Shown: positions 37,241 through 45,471, numbered from the stretch's first letter. The stretch: DNA of 64,000 nucleotides from JAUIAI01 sp050633665 (GCA_050633665.1 JBOEGY010000007.1:496001-560000), one strand, 5' to 3'. The notes: a model not told the origin generated them from the sequence alone. Program-made: numbers and translations.

Positions 37241-39004
37241 TCAGACCGCGGTGCGGAGCGGCTCTTGTTCTGCTTGGTCAGATAGGTTGAGATTGGTTCG
37301 CTTCTGGCGCTTGGCCATGATGGCGTCCAGTACCTCCGGCGCAGGCGAAGCACCCCCTTCGTAGGCCTCCAGAAAGTCGAGCAATTCTTCGCGCAGAGCG
37401 TAATAATCACGATGTTCCAGCAAGGCCTTGCGGGTGCGGGGACGCGGCAGATCAACCGGCATCACATTGCCGACCCGGGCAGCCGGTCCGTTGCTCATCA
37501 TCACCACCCGGTCGGCCAGCATAATCGCCTCGTCAACGTCGTGCGTCACGCAAATCGCCGTAACCTTCGAGCGACGCCAGACGTCCATCAAGACCTCTTG
37601 CAACTCCCACCGGGTCAAGCTGTCCAGCATGCCAAACGGCTCGTCCAGCAGCAACAGCTTGGGCGACAAGGCGAACGCACGCGCGATGCCGACTCGTTGC
37701 TGCATGCCGTTTGACAGGTCTGCGGCCAGTTTGTCGAAAGAATCACCAAGGCCGACCCGTTCAAGGTAGTACTCGATCACGTCGCGACGCTCGGCCTGGT
37801 TCGCATCCGGATAAACGCGATCAACCCCCAGCTCAACGTTTTGGTAAGCGGTCATCCAGGGCATTAACGAGGGTGACTGAAACACTACCGCACGGTCCGG
37901 CCCGGCGCCGCTGACCTCACGGCCATCCAGGAAAATACCGCCACTGGAGACTTCATTCAGCCCTGCTGCCATCGACAACACGGTGCTTTTGCCACAGCCC
38001 GAATGACCAATCAACGTGATGAACTCACCTTGGTTAATCTTGAGATCGAACTGATCGACCACGGTCAGCGGCCCGCTTGGCGTCGGGTAGATCTTGGTCA
38101 GTTCGCTGAACTCAAGATACCGTTTCTCGATGGCGGACTTACCCGCCCGCGAATAAGCTCCCGGCAATGGCTTGGCCTGGGTAATGGGTACAACCGTCGG
38201 CGCAGTGCGCTCTTGCGACTGAGTTTCCCGGGCCGCGCCCATCGTTATCAAGGTATTGGTAATTTTAGAGCGCAGTTCGATAAACTCACTGTTGTGATTG
38301 ATCTCGGCGCGATCCCGGGGCCTTGGCAAGTCAATCTTGAAACCTTCGCCCAGATGAGCCGCCGGCCCCGGGGTTAGCGGAATTACCCGGTCAGCCAGCA
38401 AAATGGCTTCATCGACGTCATTGGTGATCAGGACAATCGTCTTTTTTTCCTGCTGCGAAATAATCGCAAACTCGTCTTGCAGTTTGGCGCGAGTTAAGGC
38501 ATCCAATGCAGACAACGGCTCATCAAGTAGCAGAATTTCCGGCTGGGTTGCCAGTGCACGCGCCACGGAAACCCGCTGACGCATGCCACCGGACAACTCC
38601 GCCGGTTTACGGTCAACCGCTGCGGTCAGTCCCACCATGTCGATGTAATGGCGGCATATCTCTGCCCGCTCGCTTGCAGACTTCTTGCGAAAGACCTGGT
38701 CGACAGCGAGAGCCACATTGCCCTGAACACTCAGCCAGGGCATCAACGAGTAGGACTGAAATACCACCCCGCGTTCCGGACCAGGCCCGTCGACTTCGCG
38801 ACCATTGCACAGAACAACACCGGTATCAGGCTTGATCAGCCCGGCCAGCAAAGACATCAGCGTCGTCTTGCCCGAACCTGAAAATCCGACAATTGCGACG
38901 AACTCCCCTTTCTTGACCTTCAGGTTGAGGCCCTGCAAGACCTCGGTCCGGTCCCCATTCTGGTCATACCATTTACCAACGTCACTGGCTTCCAGACAAA
39001 TCAT
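37241..39004 (-). CDS. nrtC: Nitrate ABC transporter ATPase with two nucleotide-binding domains
   Basis: 587 aa holding two complete ABC ATPase domains. Domain 1 has Walker A GFSGSGKTT and signature LSGGMRQR; domain 2 (from about residue 290) has Walker A GHSGCGKST and signature LSNGMQQR. Both have the D-loop and switch (TNDVDEAI, THDVDEAI). In cyanobacteria NrtC and NrtD are separate and NrtC has a C-terminal NrtA-like sensor domain; here the two ATPases are fused and no such domain is present. It energises nitrate uptake through NrtB. Starts 24 bp after nrtB. Confidence 0.93.
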   Translation of the reverse strand: MICLEASDVGKWYDQNGDRTEVLQGLNLKVKKGEFVAIVGFSGSGKTTLMSLLAGLIKPDTGVVLCNGREVDGPGPERGVVFQSYSLMPWLSVQGNVALAVDQVFRKKSASERAEICRHYIDMVGLTAAVDRKPAELSGGMRQRVSVARALATQPEILLLDEPLSALDALTRAKLQDEFAIISQQEKKTIVLITNDVDEAILLADRVIPLTPGPAAHLGEGFKIDLPRPRDRAEINHNSEFIELRSKITNTLITMGAARETQSQERTAPTVVPITQAKPLPGAYSRAGKSAIEKRYLEFSELTKIYPTPSGPLTVVDQFDLKINQGEFITLIGHSGCGKSTVLSMAAGLNEVSSGGIFLDGREVSGAGPDRAVVFQSPSLMPWMTAYQNVELGVDRVYPDANQAERRDVIEYYLERVGLGDSFDKLAADLSNGMQQRVGIARAFALSPKLLLLDEPFGMLDSLTRWELQEVLMDVWRRSKVTAICVTHDVDEAIMLADRVVMMSNGPAARVGNVMPVDLPRPRTRKALLEHRDYYALREELLDFLEAYEGGASPAPEVLDAIMAKRQKRTNLNLSDQAEQEPLRTAV

Positions 39005-39028
39005 AAAAAATCCATTTGATATCAGAGG

Positions 39029-40111
39029 TTAGCGATTAGCTGAGAAGGTAAACGCAGACTGCAAGGCGTACATGATCCGATCCAGCAGGAAGCCGATCAG
39101 GCCGATCGTCAAGACCGCCACCATAATCTTCGCCAGTGATGAGGACGATCCGTTTTGAAACTCGTCCCAGACGAATTTGCCCAGTCCCGGGTTCTGAGCC
39201 AGCATTTCAGCCGCGATCAACACCATCCAGCCCACTCCAAGTGACAAGCGCAGGCCGGTAAAGATCAGCGGCAGGGACGAAGGCAGCACCAATTTCCGAA
39301 TTTTCGTCCAGGTAGAAAGCTGCAAGACCTTGCTGACATTGATAAGATCTTTGTCAATACTGGCCACGCCAAGCGATGTATTGATCAGCGTCGGCCACAA
39401 CGAGCAAAGCGTGACCGTGACCGCAGAGATCACCAGGGATTTTGGAAACAGATCACTGGCATCGACATAAAGCGCCGACACAATCATCGTCACGATTGGT
39501 AGCCAGGCCAGTGGTGATACAGGCTTGAAAATCTGCACCAACGGATTGATGGCGTCACTGAAAGTACGCGACAGGCCGGAGGCAATCCCGATCGGCACCG
39601 CCAGCAAAGTGGCAATCAAGAAGCCCAGCCCGACGGTTCCCAGCGAGGTCAGAATCTGATCCAGGTAAGTCGGCTTGCCGGTATAGCGACGCCACTTGAT
39701 ACGTTCCGATTTACCTTGTTCAGCGAGTTTGGCGTTACGCTTTTCCTGGCGCAACATGAACGCGGCTTTCTTGTCCCGCTCATTTTGATGATCCTCCCAG
39801 AGCAGAACCGCCTGCTCCCAGACCTGAGCCGGCCCGGGAATCGCCCCGAGAGAGGTTTGTATCGTCGGGGCCAGGGCTCCCCACGCGCCCAGGAACAGAG
39901 CAATACCAAGCAGAGGAATGAGCACCAACCGTTGCAACTCGTGCAACTGCTCCCTGGGGTTGGCCCCGGTCGCCAGTTTCAGAAGCGGCACCAGCCACAC
40001 GAAACCAAGCGCAGTAAGCCATCTGGATGCTCGCTCAACCCATTTCGGGGTTTGCTTGGGAGTGGCGGGTTCCGGCACTGTGGCCAGAGCGTCAACGGTT
40101 GAATTACTCAC
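39029..40111 (-). CDS. nrtB: Nitrate ABC transporter permease
   Basis: 360 aa. An N-terminal helix (LVLIPLLGIALFLGAWGAL) is followed by a long charged loop (residues about 100-150) and then the core permease domain with the EAA-type loop AAEMLAQNPGLGKFVWDEFQ. It is the transmembrane channel of the NrtABC(D) nitrate/nitrite importer. It lies 39 bp after nrtA. Bicarbonate (CmpB) or cyanate specificity is ruled less likely by the adjacent nasA. Confidence 0.93.
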   Translation of the reverse strand: MSNSTVDALATVPEPATPKQTPKWVERASRWLTALGFVWLVPLLKLATGANPREQLHELQRLVLIPLLGIALFLGAWGALAPTIQTSLGAIPGPAQVWEQAVLLWEDHQNERDKKAAFMLRQEKRNAKLAEQGKSERIKWRRYTGKPTYLDQILTSLGTVGLGFLIATLLAVPIGIASGLSRTFSDAINPLVQIFKPVSPLAWLPIVTMIVSALYVDASDLFPKSLVISAVTVTLCSLWPTLINTSLGVASIDKDLINVSKVLQLSTWTKIRKLVLPSSLPLIFTGLRLSLGVGWMVLIAAEMLAQNPGLGKFVWDEFQNGSSSSLAKIMVAVLTIGLIGFLLDRIMYALQSAFTFSANR

Positions 40112-40150
40112 GACTCATTTCCTTAAAAAACCTGGTTTCTTTAATGCGAT

Positions 40151-41569
40151 TTATTCCGCGGCGACCACGGAGCCCTGTACGGTCTGACCAGACTTCAGAC
40201 CGATTGTCAGTGAGTCGATATAGGCATTGGGCTTGCGGCCGTCGAATGTGACCGAGTCAATAAATGCATCAGTCGGCTCGCGGAACCCGTCGGTTTTCCA
40301 CGGGATATCTTTTTCCTGGATGTGTTTCTCATCAACCAGCATCCGGGCCGCTTTCAGGTAGATATCAGGGCGATACACATCCTTGGCAACATCGACGTAC
40401 CAGCTATCAGGCTTGTGCTCGGGAATTTGCCCCCAACGGCGCATCTGCGACAGATACCAGATCGCATCCGAGTAATAGGGATAAGTGGCGAAGTAGCGAT
40501 AGAACACGTTGAAGTCAGGGACATCTCTTTTGTCGCCTTTCTCGTACTCAAACGTGCCCGTCATCGAGTTGGCGATGACCTCTGCATCGGCGCCAACATA
40601 CTCGGACTTGGCCAGAATCTTGACCGCTTCCATTCGATTGGCATTGTCTTTCTCATCCAGCCATTGAGCCGCCCGGATCATGGCCTTGGTCAGCGCCAGA
40701 ACCGTATTGGGGTTTTTCTCGACAAAAGCCTTGGACAAGCCGAAAACCTTCTCCGGGTTGTTTTTCCAGATTTCATAGTCGGTAATCACCGGCACACCAA
40801 TGCCTTTAAACACAGCGGCCTGATTCCAGGGCTCGCCGACGCAGTACCCGTAGATCGTTCCCGCTTCGAGGGTTGACGGCATCTGGGGCGGCGGAGTCAC
40901 CGACAACAAGGCGTCAGCAAGAATCTGCCCTGACACGTCGGAACTGGAGTAGAAGCCGGGGTGAATACCACCGGACGCCAACCAATAACGCAATTCGTAG
41001 TTGTGGGTCGAGACCGGGAAAACCATTCCCATGTTGAACGGACGTCCGTCAGCCTTGAATTTGTCCACGACCGGTTTCAGCGCATCGGCCTTGATCGGAT
41101 GTACCGGCCTGCCATCGGCCATCTCCAGATGGGGTTTCATCATCGCCCAGACGTCATTGGAAACCGTAATGCCATTGCCGTTCAGATCCATCGAGAATGG
41201 CGTCACCAATGCCGCTTTGGTGCCATACCCTATCGTTGCTGCAAGCGGCTGGCCCGCAAGCATGTGGGCGCCATCGAGTTCGCCGGTAATCACACGGTCG
41301 AGCAAGACCTTCCAGTTCGCCTGAGGCTCCAGCGTGACATAAAGGCCTTCTTCTTCGAAGTAACCCAACTCTTTGGCTACTGCGAGCGGCGCCATGTCAG
41401 TCAGCTTGATGAATCCAAGCTTCAGTTCGTCTTTTTCTACATCGAGCATCTCGGCAGACGCGCTTGCTGAGAACAGGCTCAGCGCCACTGCGCCGACCCA
41501 CGCGAGACCGCGAGCGCGCAATCCGCTGCACAAACCGGAACGCTTAAAAGACAGGTTTTGTTTACTCAT
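40151..41569 (-). CDS. nrtA: Nitrate ABC transporter substrate-binding protein
   Basis: 472 aa. A basic N-terminal region and hydrophobic segment ending in SASASAE form a signal peptide. The mature part begins LKLGFIKLTDMAPLAVAKELGYFEEEGL, and GELDGAHMLAGQPLAATIGYG is diagnostic of the NrtA/CmpA group. It captures nitrate (or nitrite) in the periplasm. A good ribosome site (GGGGAGAG) precedes the ATG. First structural gene of the nitrate operon, 262 bp downstream of a response regulator on the same strand. Confidence 0.95.
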   Translation of the reverse strand: MSKQNLSFKRSGLCSGLRARGLAWVGAVALSLFSASASAEMLDVEKDELKLGFIKLTDMAPLAVAKELGYFEEEGLYVTLEPQANWKVLLDRVITGELDGAHMLAGQPLAATIGYGTKAALVTPFSMDLNGNGITVSNDVWAMMKPHLEMADGRPVHPIKADALKPVVDKFKADGRPFNMGMVFPVSTHNYELRYWLASGGIHPGFYSSSDVSGQILADALLSVTPPPQMPSTLEAGTIYGYCVGEPWNQAAVFKGIGVPVITDYEIWKNNPEKVFGLSKAFVEKNPNTVLALTKAMIRAAQWLDEKDNANRMEAVKILAKSEYVGADAEVIANSMTGTFEYEKGDKRDVPDFNVFYRYFATYPYYSDAIWYLSQMRRWGQIPEHKPDSWYVDVAKDVYRPDIYLKAARMLVDEKHIQEKDIPWKTDGFREPTDAFIDSVTFDGRKPNAYIDSLTIGLKSGQTVQGSVVAAE

Positions 41570-41735
41570 TTAGCCAACTCTCCCCGGAGGATCTATTCGA
41601 TTTAGTCATGCGGCAACTTCCGCAACCGGGTAGTGCATCGCACAATCCATGCCAGCGAACAGACATAGCGGGGACAGACGCAATAAGTCGCTGATGCCGG
41701 TGATCCGGCTTCAGTTAGGGGCAGAAAATGAATTG

Positions 41736-41757
41736 ATTCGGTGCATTGGCACCAAAT
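41736..41757. promoter_or_regulatory. Inverted repeat between response regulator and nrtA
   Basis: Nine-base arms (ATTCGGTGC and GCACCAAAT, one mismatch) surround ATTG. It lies 75 bp after the response regulator stop and about 167 bp before the nrtA start, both on the minus strand. It could be an operator for the nrt-nas operon or, read on the minus strand where a T-containing stretch follows, a terminator of the regulator gene. The half-sites are in the opposite order to the NtrC consensus. The remaining sequence of the 41570-41831 gap showed no other clear element. Confidence 0.45.
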
Positions 41758-41831
41758 TGAGACGCGATTACGGGCGCGCCGGAGCTGTGCACCTGGAAGA
41801 ACCCTGGCGACGCACCAGAGGCGTCAGTTGG

Positions 41832-42209
41832 CTAAACCGGTGTTCGCCACAGACCGCGAACCGCATCATAGATAGAGTCGGCACTCGCTGGCTTCATCAG
41901 GACGGAGTCAAACTGTTCGTATACATCGATGTCCCAGACCGCCGAAGCCGACCCGGTCAGCGCAACCAGTCGGTCGAGGACAAGGCCGGCACGAGTGGAC
42001 TCCGACGCGCGAATCTCCTTGGCCAGTTCGATGCCGGACATTTCTGGCATACGAACGTCAGCGACGACCGCGTCAAATTCACCATCCGACCAGAGCGACA
42101 AGGCTTCCACACCGTTATTTGCAACCACCACATCGTCACCGCGGTGACGCAGCCCTTCAGCAACAGAAATCCGAATTAACGGGTCGTCGTCAACGACTAA
42201 AACCTTCAT
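41832..42209 (-). CDS. Receiver-only response regulator
   Basis: 125 aa, a single CheY-like receiver domain. The acidic pocket is Asp7-Asp9, the phosphoacceptor Asp51 (VVADVRMPEMSG), the conserved Thr85 in ALTG and Lys106 in MKPAS. There is no output domain (no DNA-binding, ANTAR or enzyme domain), so it acts by protein-protein contact or as a phosphate sink. No histidine kinase is adjacent; a hybrid kinase is 12 kb away. It lies upstream of nrtA on the same strand, but a link to nitrate control is only suggested by position. Confidence 0.9.
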   Translation of the reverse strand: MKVLVVDDDPLIRISVAEGLRHRGDDVVVANNGVEALSLWSDGEFDAVVADVRMPEMSGIELAKEIRASESTRAGLVLDRLVALTGSASAVWDIDVYEQFDSVLMKPASADSIYDAVRGLWRTPV

Positions 42210-42393
42210 GGCCTTGTCTCCCCATAACTACAGTCCTGGAGGCCTTTGAGTCGCATGGCCTCTGATGTGAGGATAGTCAGGACCAAGCCGGTTGCCTAGC
42301 TCAAATTAACACTTTTTAGCGAGTTGGCCGGCGATACATCAAACAAACGTGACATTTTCGAGCGCCGGCAATCTGACCTTGATCGATAGTGAC

Positions 42394-42469
42394 TGGTGGA
42401 GCGGAGGAGGATCGAACTCCCGACCTTCGCATTGCGAACGCGATGCTCTCCCATCTGAGCTACCGCCCC
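42394..42469 (-). tRNA. tRNA-Ala (anticodon CGC)
   Basis: 76 nt including an encoded CCA. Acceptor stem GGGGCGG pairs with CCGCTCC and contains the G3-U70 pair that marks alanine tRNA. The D stem is GCTC/GAGC, the anticodon stem TCGCG/TGCGA, the anticodon loop TTCGCAA (anticodon CGC, reading GCG), and the T arm has loop TTCGATC. No integrase or repeat of its 3' end was seen nearby. Confidence 0.96.
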
Positions 42470-42478
42470 ACTGGTTTC

Positions 42479-42484
42479 AGTGTA
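42479..42484 (-). promoter_or_regulatory. Likely -10 box for tRNA-Ala
   Basis: TACACT on the minus strand lies 9 bases before the first base of the tRNA. A convincing -35 box at the right spacing was not found. Confidence 0.4.
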
Positions 42485-42659
42485 GCGGTTCACCGCTGCG
42501 ATTGCAGCCAATGGCGCCCGGTCGAACTTTGTGACAACCAGCCCTCTGATTACGGAGACTCAACATTCCAAAGCCCCTGATACACCGCCGAATCAGTGTT
42601 TGGCTCGCTTATTGCTTGCGGTCTCCCCTCGAGGAGCTTACAGACCAACACCCAGATTC

Positions 42660-43130
42660 ATGATGCGATCCCTTTGTCTTTTCCTGGCGGCGATGGCGGT
42701 TACAGTAATGCTGTTGCTGGGCAGTGCACGTCTGCCGGGCGGCGAACGGCTGGCGGTTGCGCTGAACGATAGTGCCCAACAATGGTTCGGCGACTCTTTT
42801 GAGCAGAAACTGGGCGAACAGCTTTCAAAAGTCCGGCAACCTGAGTTGCGCCCCATGCTGATGCAATTGATCATGATGCACATCGCCAAGGACGCCCGCC
42901 TGGCACGGCAGGAAATTATCGGCGCGAACCCGCCAATCGGCTGGACGGTTCCTACCCCCCAATACGCGATGCAGGCCAGCAAAGCAGTGAATTCCATCCG
43001 GGCAGGTGAAATCGTGACGGTGCGTCCAGGTGGGTCGACGATCGCCTCGGAAAGCTCGCTTCTGAATGGCTGGGCAGCGCTGGGGTTCTTTTTGCTCGCG
43101 GTTTTCTGGGTAACCCTACGACGCGCCTAG
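42660..43130 (+). CDS. Small protein with two terminal membrane segments, unrecognised
   Basis: 156 aa from the ATG at 42660 (a second ATG directly follows). The first helix (LCLFLAAMAVTVMLLLGSARL) may be a signal or anchor; the last (GWAALGFFLLAVFWVTL) is a C-terminal anchor. Between lies a soluble, probably periplasmic, segment of about 100 residues rich in Met, Gln and charged residues. An upstream reading frame starts at 42531 but its residues look non-coding. No family recognised. Confidence 0.6.
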   Translation: MMRSLCLFLAAMAVTVMLLLGSARLPGGERLAVALNDSAQQWFGDSFEQKLGEQLSKVRQPELRPMLMQLIMMHIAKDARLARQEIIGANPPIGWTVPTPQYAMQASKAVNSIRAGEIVTVRPGGSTIASESSLLNGWAALGFFLLAVFWVTLRRA

Positions 43131-43185
43131 CATCAGGTGAGTCGAAACGCTTACCATGTGACCCGACGGGACACTTGGGGGCAAT

Positions 43186-44067
43186 GTGAAAAACAAGCAG
43201 GAATCCAAAGCAGCATTTTATGACCGCGAGTACAACGCACGCCTGAATATTCCGGACTATCCGGCTATCGTGTCCAGATGGCAGGCGAACAGCGCCCGGG
43301 CCCGCAAGAGCGCTCCGAATCTTGCCCGAGACCTGAGTTACGGCAAACACCCCGAAGAAACACTCGACCTGTTCCGCGCGCGGCGGTCCGACAGCCCGCT
43401 GTTTGTCTTTATCCACGGCGGCTACTGGCGTGCAATCCATAAGGACGACTTTTCGTATGTCGCCCCGCCGCTGGTCGAAGCCGGCGTGTCTGTCGCGGTG
43501 ATCAACTACGCGCTGGTTCCGAGCGTCGATATGGAAACCATTGTCAAACAAAACCTCAATGCGCTGATCTGGCTTTGGGATAACGCCAATATGCTCGGCT
43601 TCAACCGGGACCGGATTGTAGTCGGCGGCCATTCGGCAGGCGGGCACCTGACGGGCATGATGACGGCCGCACAGTGGCGGGACAAGCGCAAAGACCTGCC
43701 CGTTGATCTGGTCAAAGCCGGCATCGCCATCAGCGGCCTGTTTGATCTGCGCCCAATCAAAGAGACTCCGTTCCTGAATTGCGATCTGAAGCTGAGCACC
43801 AAACGAGCCATCCGTATGAGTCCTGCGCTGATGTCGCCGCGGAACAGAATGCCGCTGGTCTGCGCAGTCGGCGAACTTGAGAGTAGCGAGTTTCATCGCC
43901 AGTCACGATTGATGGCCAGCGCCCGCCCGGGCATGGATGCCCGCTACGTCTCCCTGGCCGGCCGTCACCACATGAATGTGGTCGATACGATCGCCCAGCC
44001 CGGCCACCCGCTGTTTGAGGCAACCGTGCGGCTCTGTCATCAGGGCGGCACCGCAAAAGTGGGCTAA
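43186..44067 (+). CDS. Alpha/beta hydrolase, kynurenine formamidase/esterase-like
   Basis: 293 aa with a GTG start at 43186 (the overlapping ATG at 43184 reads directly into a stop). The oxyanion motif is HGGYW and the nucleophile elbow GHSAGG, as in the arylformamidase branch of the hormone-sensitive lipase family; the catalytic histidine is probably in RHHMNVVD. Such enzymes hydrolyse N-formylkynurenine or small esters. No other tryptophan-breakdown gene is adjacent. It converges on the TRAP-type gene with a 4 bp overlap. Confidence 0.85.
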   Translation: MKNKQESKAAFYDREYNARLNIPDYPAIVSRWQANSARARKSAPNLARDLSYGKHPEETLDLFRARRSDSPLFVFIHGGYWRAIHKDDFSYVAPPLVEAGVSVAVINYALVPSVDMETIVKQNLNALIWLWDNANMLGFNRDRIVVGGHSAGGHLTGMMTAAQWRDKRKDLPVDLVKAGIAISGLFDLRPIKETPFLNCDLKLSTKRAIRMSPALMSPRNRMPLVCAVGELESSEFHRQSRLMASARPGMDARYVSLAGRHHMNVVDTIAQPGHPLFEATVRLCHQGGTAKVG

Positions 44068-45095
44068 GGCGCCAGGCGACGACGATGCTCAGCGAGTATT
44101 TTTGCCGCATTGGATAGCCCGCGTTCACGCGCGGCAGTCACCCAGGCCTGTTCCACCACTCTGATTCGCCGCGCAAGGCGTTTGACTTGAGCCGGTGTCG
44201 CCTGGGTCACCATCACGCCCTGAGCCGCCAGTCGCATTTGCAGATTGGCTTCGTATTGATCAGCAGCCCGTCCGAAAATTCTTGCCGCTGCCTCGCCGCT
44301 GACCTCGGCGATGACAGCTCGCTCCGAGCGCGTCAGACGCTTCCAGACCTGCTCGTTGATCACGAGCGAGAAGCTATGACGATAAAGTCCGCCGGGCAGC
44401 TCCCACTGATATTTCAAGGTGTTCTGCAAACCATAGCGAAAGACATTTTCAGCGGTCACAAGCATGCCGTCCAGTTGATGGTCTTCAACCGCGTGGAGAC
44501 TCGCGGCAATCGGCACCAAGACTTCCCGCACGCCCAGACCGGACAACGATCCCAATACCTGCCGGGCAATCCCCCCCCCGGTGCGCAAGGATAAGCCAGA
44601 CAAGTCGTCGGCCTGGGCGACGGCCCGCCCGGTTGTGAACAATTGGCCAGGCGCCTGGGTAAAGACGGTCAGCACATGCAAGCCTTTATGCTCACGATAC
44701 CGTCGCAGGTGTTTGTTCCAGAGTTGGTAAAAGGCCACCGAAGACTGCTCGGTGGTGGTGCCAGCCAGCGGGAGCTCGGCCAGGCGGGTCAGAACGAACC
44801 GCTGTGGATCAAGCGAGTGGATCGCCACCGCAATGTCTACGGCTGCCCGCTCGACCGCCTCAAGCTGCTCATGCAATGTACTGATCGGCTGATCAAGCAG
44901 GTCACACCCTACCCGGCCCCGGGAGCGCAGACTCAGCTCCTCGCACCAGGCGACCAACGCTTCCCGCAGCAAATGACCATGCGGGGCCCAACTTGATACC
45001 GTCAACCGGGTCGCCGCCCCGGACGGTGGCGGGCTGGCGAGCACTATAGCCGCCAGCCCGGCTTGGAACCACCGTCGCCAATTGAAATGCCGCAT
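44064..45095 (-). CDS. TRAP transporter solute-binding protein (DctP family), orphan
   Basis: 343 aa with a signal peptide (residues 1-28, ending SGAATR). The DctP pattern is visible: EALVAWCEELSLRSRGRVGCDLLDQPISTLHEQLEAVERAAVDIAV, then LSGLSLRTGGG and a long C-terminal helix. It binds an organic acid in the periplasm for a TRAP permease. No DctQ or DctM gene is adjacent, so it either works with a distant permease or has a sensory role. Confidence 0.88.
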   Translation of the reverse strand: MRHFNWRRWFQAGLAAIVLASPPPSGAATRLTVSSWAPHGHLLREALVAWCEELSLRSRGRVGCDLLDQPISTLHEQLEAVERAAVDIAVAIHSLDPQRFVLTRLAELPLAGTTTEQSSVAFYQLWNKHLRRYREHKGLHVLTVFTQAPGQLFTTGRAVAQADDLSGLSLRTGGGIARQVLGSLSGLGVREVLVPIAASLHAVEDHQLDGMLVTAENVFRYGLQNTLKYQWELPGGLYRHSFSLVINEQVWKRLTRSERAVIAEVSGEAAARIFGRAADQYEANLQMRLAAQGVMVTQATPAQVKRLARRIRVVEQAWVTAARERGLSNAAKILAEHRRRLAP

Positions 45096-45327
45096 GAAAC
45101 ACCCTCAGAGACTCAAATCAGGTCGCTTCACGCTGCCCGGGGCTTGCTCGCAAGCCGATCAGGCAGTTGTGTTGATGGGTCGCGACCTATCTGCGGTATC
45201 GGGTGACGGGCAGCGCGGCTTGAGGACTGCGCCCCTCAACGGCATACCGAAGGGGCTGAACGGCAAAGGCTGGCCATTAACAGCCTTAAAAACAAGGCAA
45301 ATCAGCCATTCAATGAATCGGCGCCAC

Positions 45328-45357
45328 AAAAAGAAAAAGGCGCACCAGTGGTGCGCC
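45328..45357 (-). terminator. Rho-independent terminator, minus strand
   Basis: An 8-bp perfect GC-rich stem (GGCGCACC/GGTGCGCC) with a three-base loop is followed on the minus strand by TTTTTCTTTTT. It ends the candidate small RNA and can also end the lptFG transcript. Confidence 0.85.
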
Positions 45358-45426
45358 TCAAAATGGCAGCGTTGCTGCCTCTCCTCCTCCTCGATACTTG
45401 GTATGTGGCATAGCCATCAACCAAGA
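45330..45426 (-). ncRNA. Candidate structured small RNA
   Basis: About 97 nt on the minus strand between a promoter-like sequence and a strong terminator. Order of elements, 5' to 3': a hairpin with stem CTTGGT/ACCAAG (45397-45425) topped by TGGC/GCCA; a single-stranded purine tract GAGGAGGAGGAGAGG (45378-45393); a second hairpin GGCAGC-AAC-GCTGCC (45365-45379); then the terminator stem. A short reading frame could also fit within it. No known RNA family was recognised. The rest of the gap 45096-45555 shows nothing definite. Confidence 0.55.
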
Positions 45427-45432
45427 GACCGC

Positions 45433-45461
45433 ATCGTAATGAAACCGTAATGCGAAGTAAA
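45433..45461 (-). promoter_or_regulatory. Sigma70-like promoter for the candidate small RNA
   Basis: On the minus strand TTTACT (-35, 4 of 6 matches) and TACGAT (-10, 4 of 6) are separated by exactly 17 bases. Transcription would start near 45426, directly at the first hairpin. Confidence 0.45.
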
Positions 45462-45471
45462 CGGTTTTTTT
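45442..45471 (+). terminator. Possible terminator on the plus strand
   Basis: AAACCGT pairs with ACGGTTT around a 12-base loop, with a run of seven T at 45465-45471. It could end a plus-strand RNA carrying CTCTCCTCCTCCTCG, the complement of the purine tract. A matching plus-strand promoter was not evident. Confidence 0.4.

Noticed and set aside
41609..41624. A 5-bp stem with a six-base loop upstream of nrtA looked like an ANTAR antiterminator hairpin
   Set aside because: On the minus strand the loop is AAGTTG. ANTAR motifs need A at position 1 and G at position 4; position 4 is U. A second hairpin of this kind was not found.
41738..41755. GGTGC-N4-GCACC as an NtrC binding site
   Set aside because: NtrC half-sites face the other way (GCAC first, GTGC last). 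Kept only as an unassigned inverted repeat.
41649..42179. Plus-strand open frame antisense to the response regulator
   Set aside because: It is a shadow of the regulator gene, which has all receiver motifs.
42394..42469. tRNA-Ala gene as an integration site of a mobile element
   Set aside because: No integrase, no direct repeat of the tRNA 3' end and no change in gene character beside it.
45082..45450. Open frame of 122 codons on the plus strand across the candidate small RNA
   Set aside because: Its composition looks non-coding, it reads through a terminator hairpin, and it overlaps the start of the TRAP gene on the other strand.
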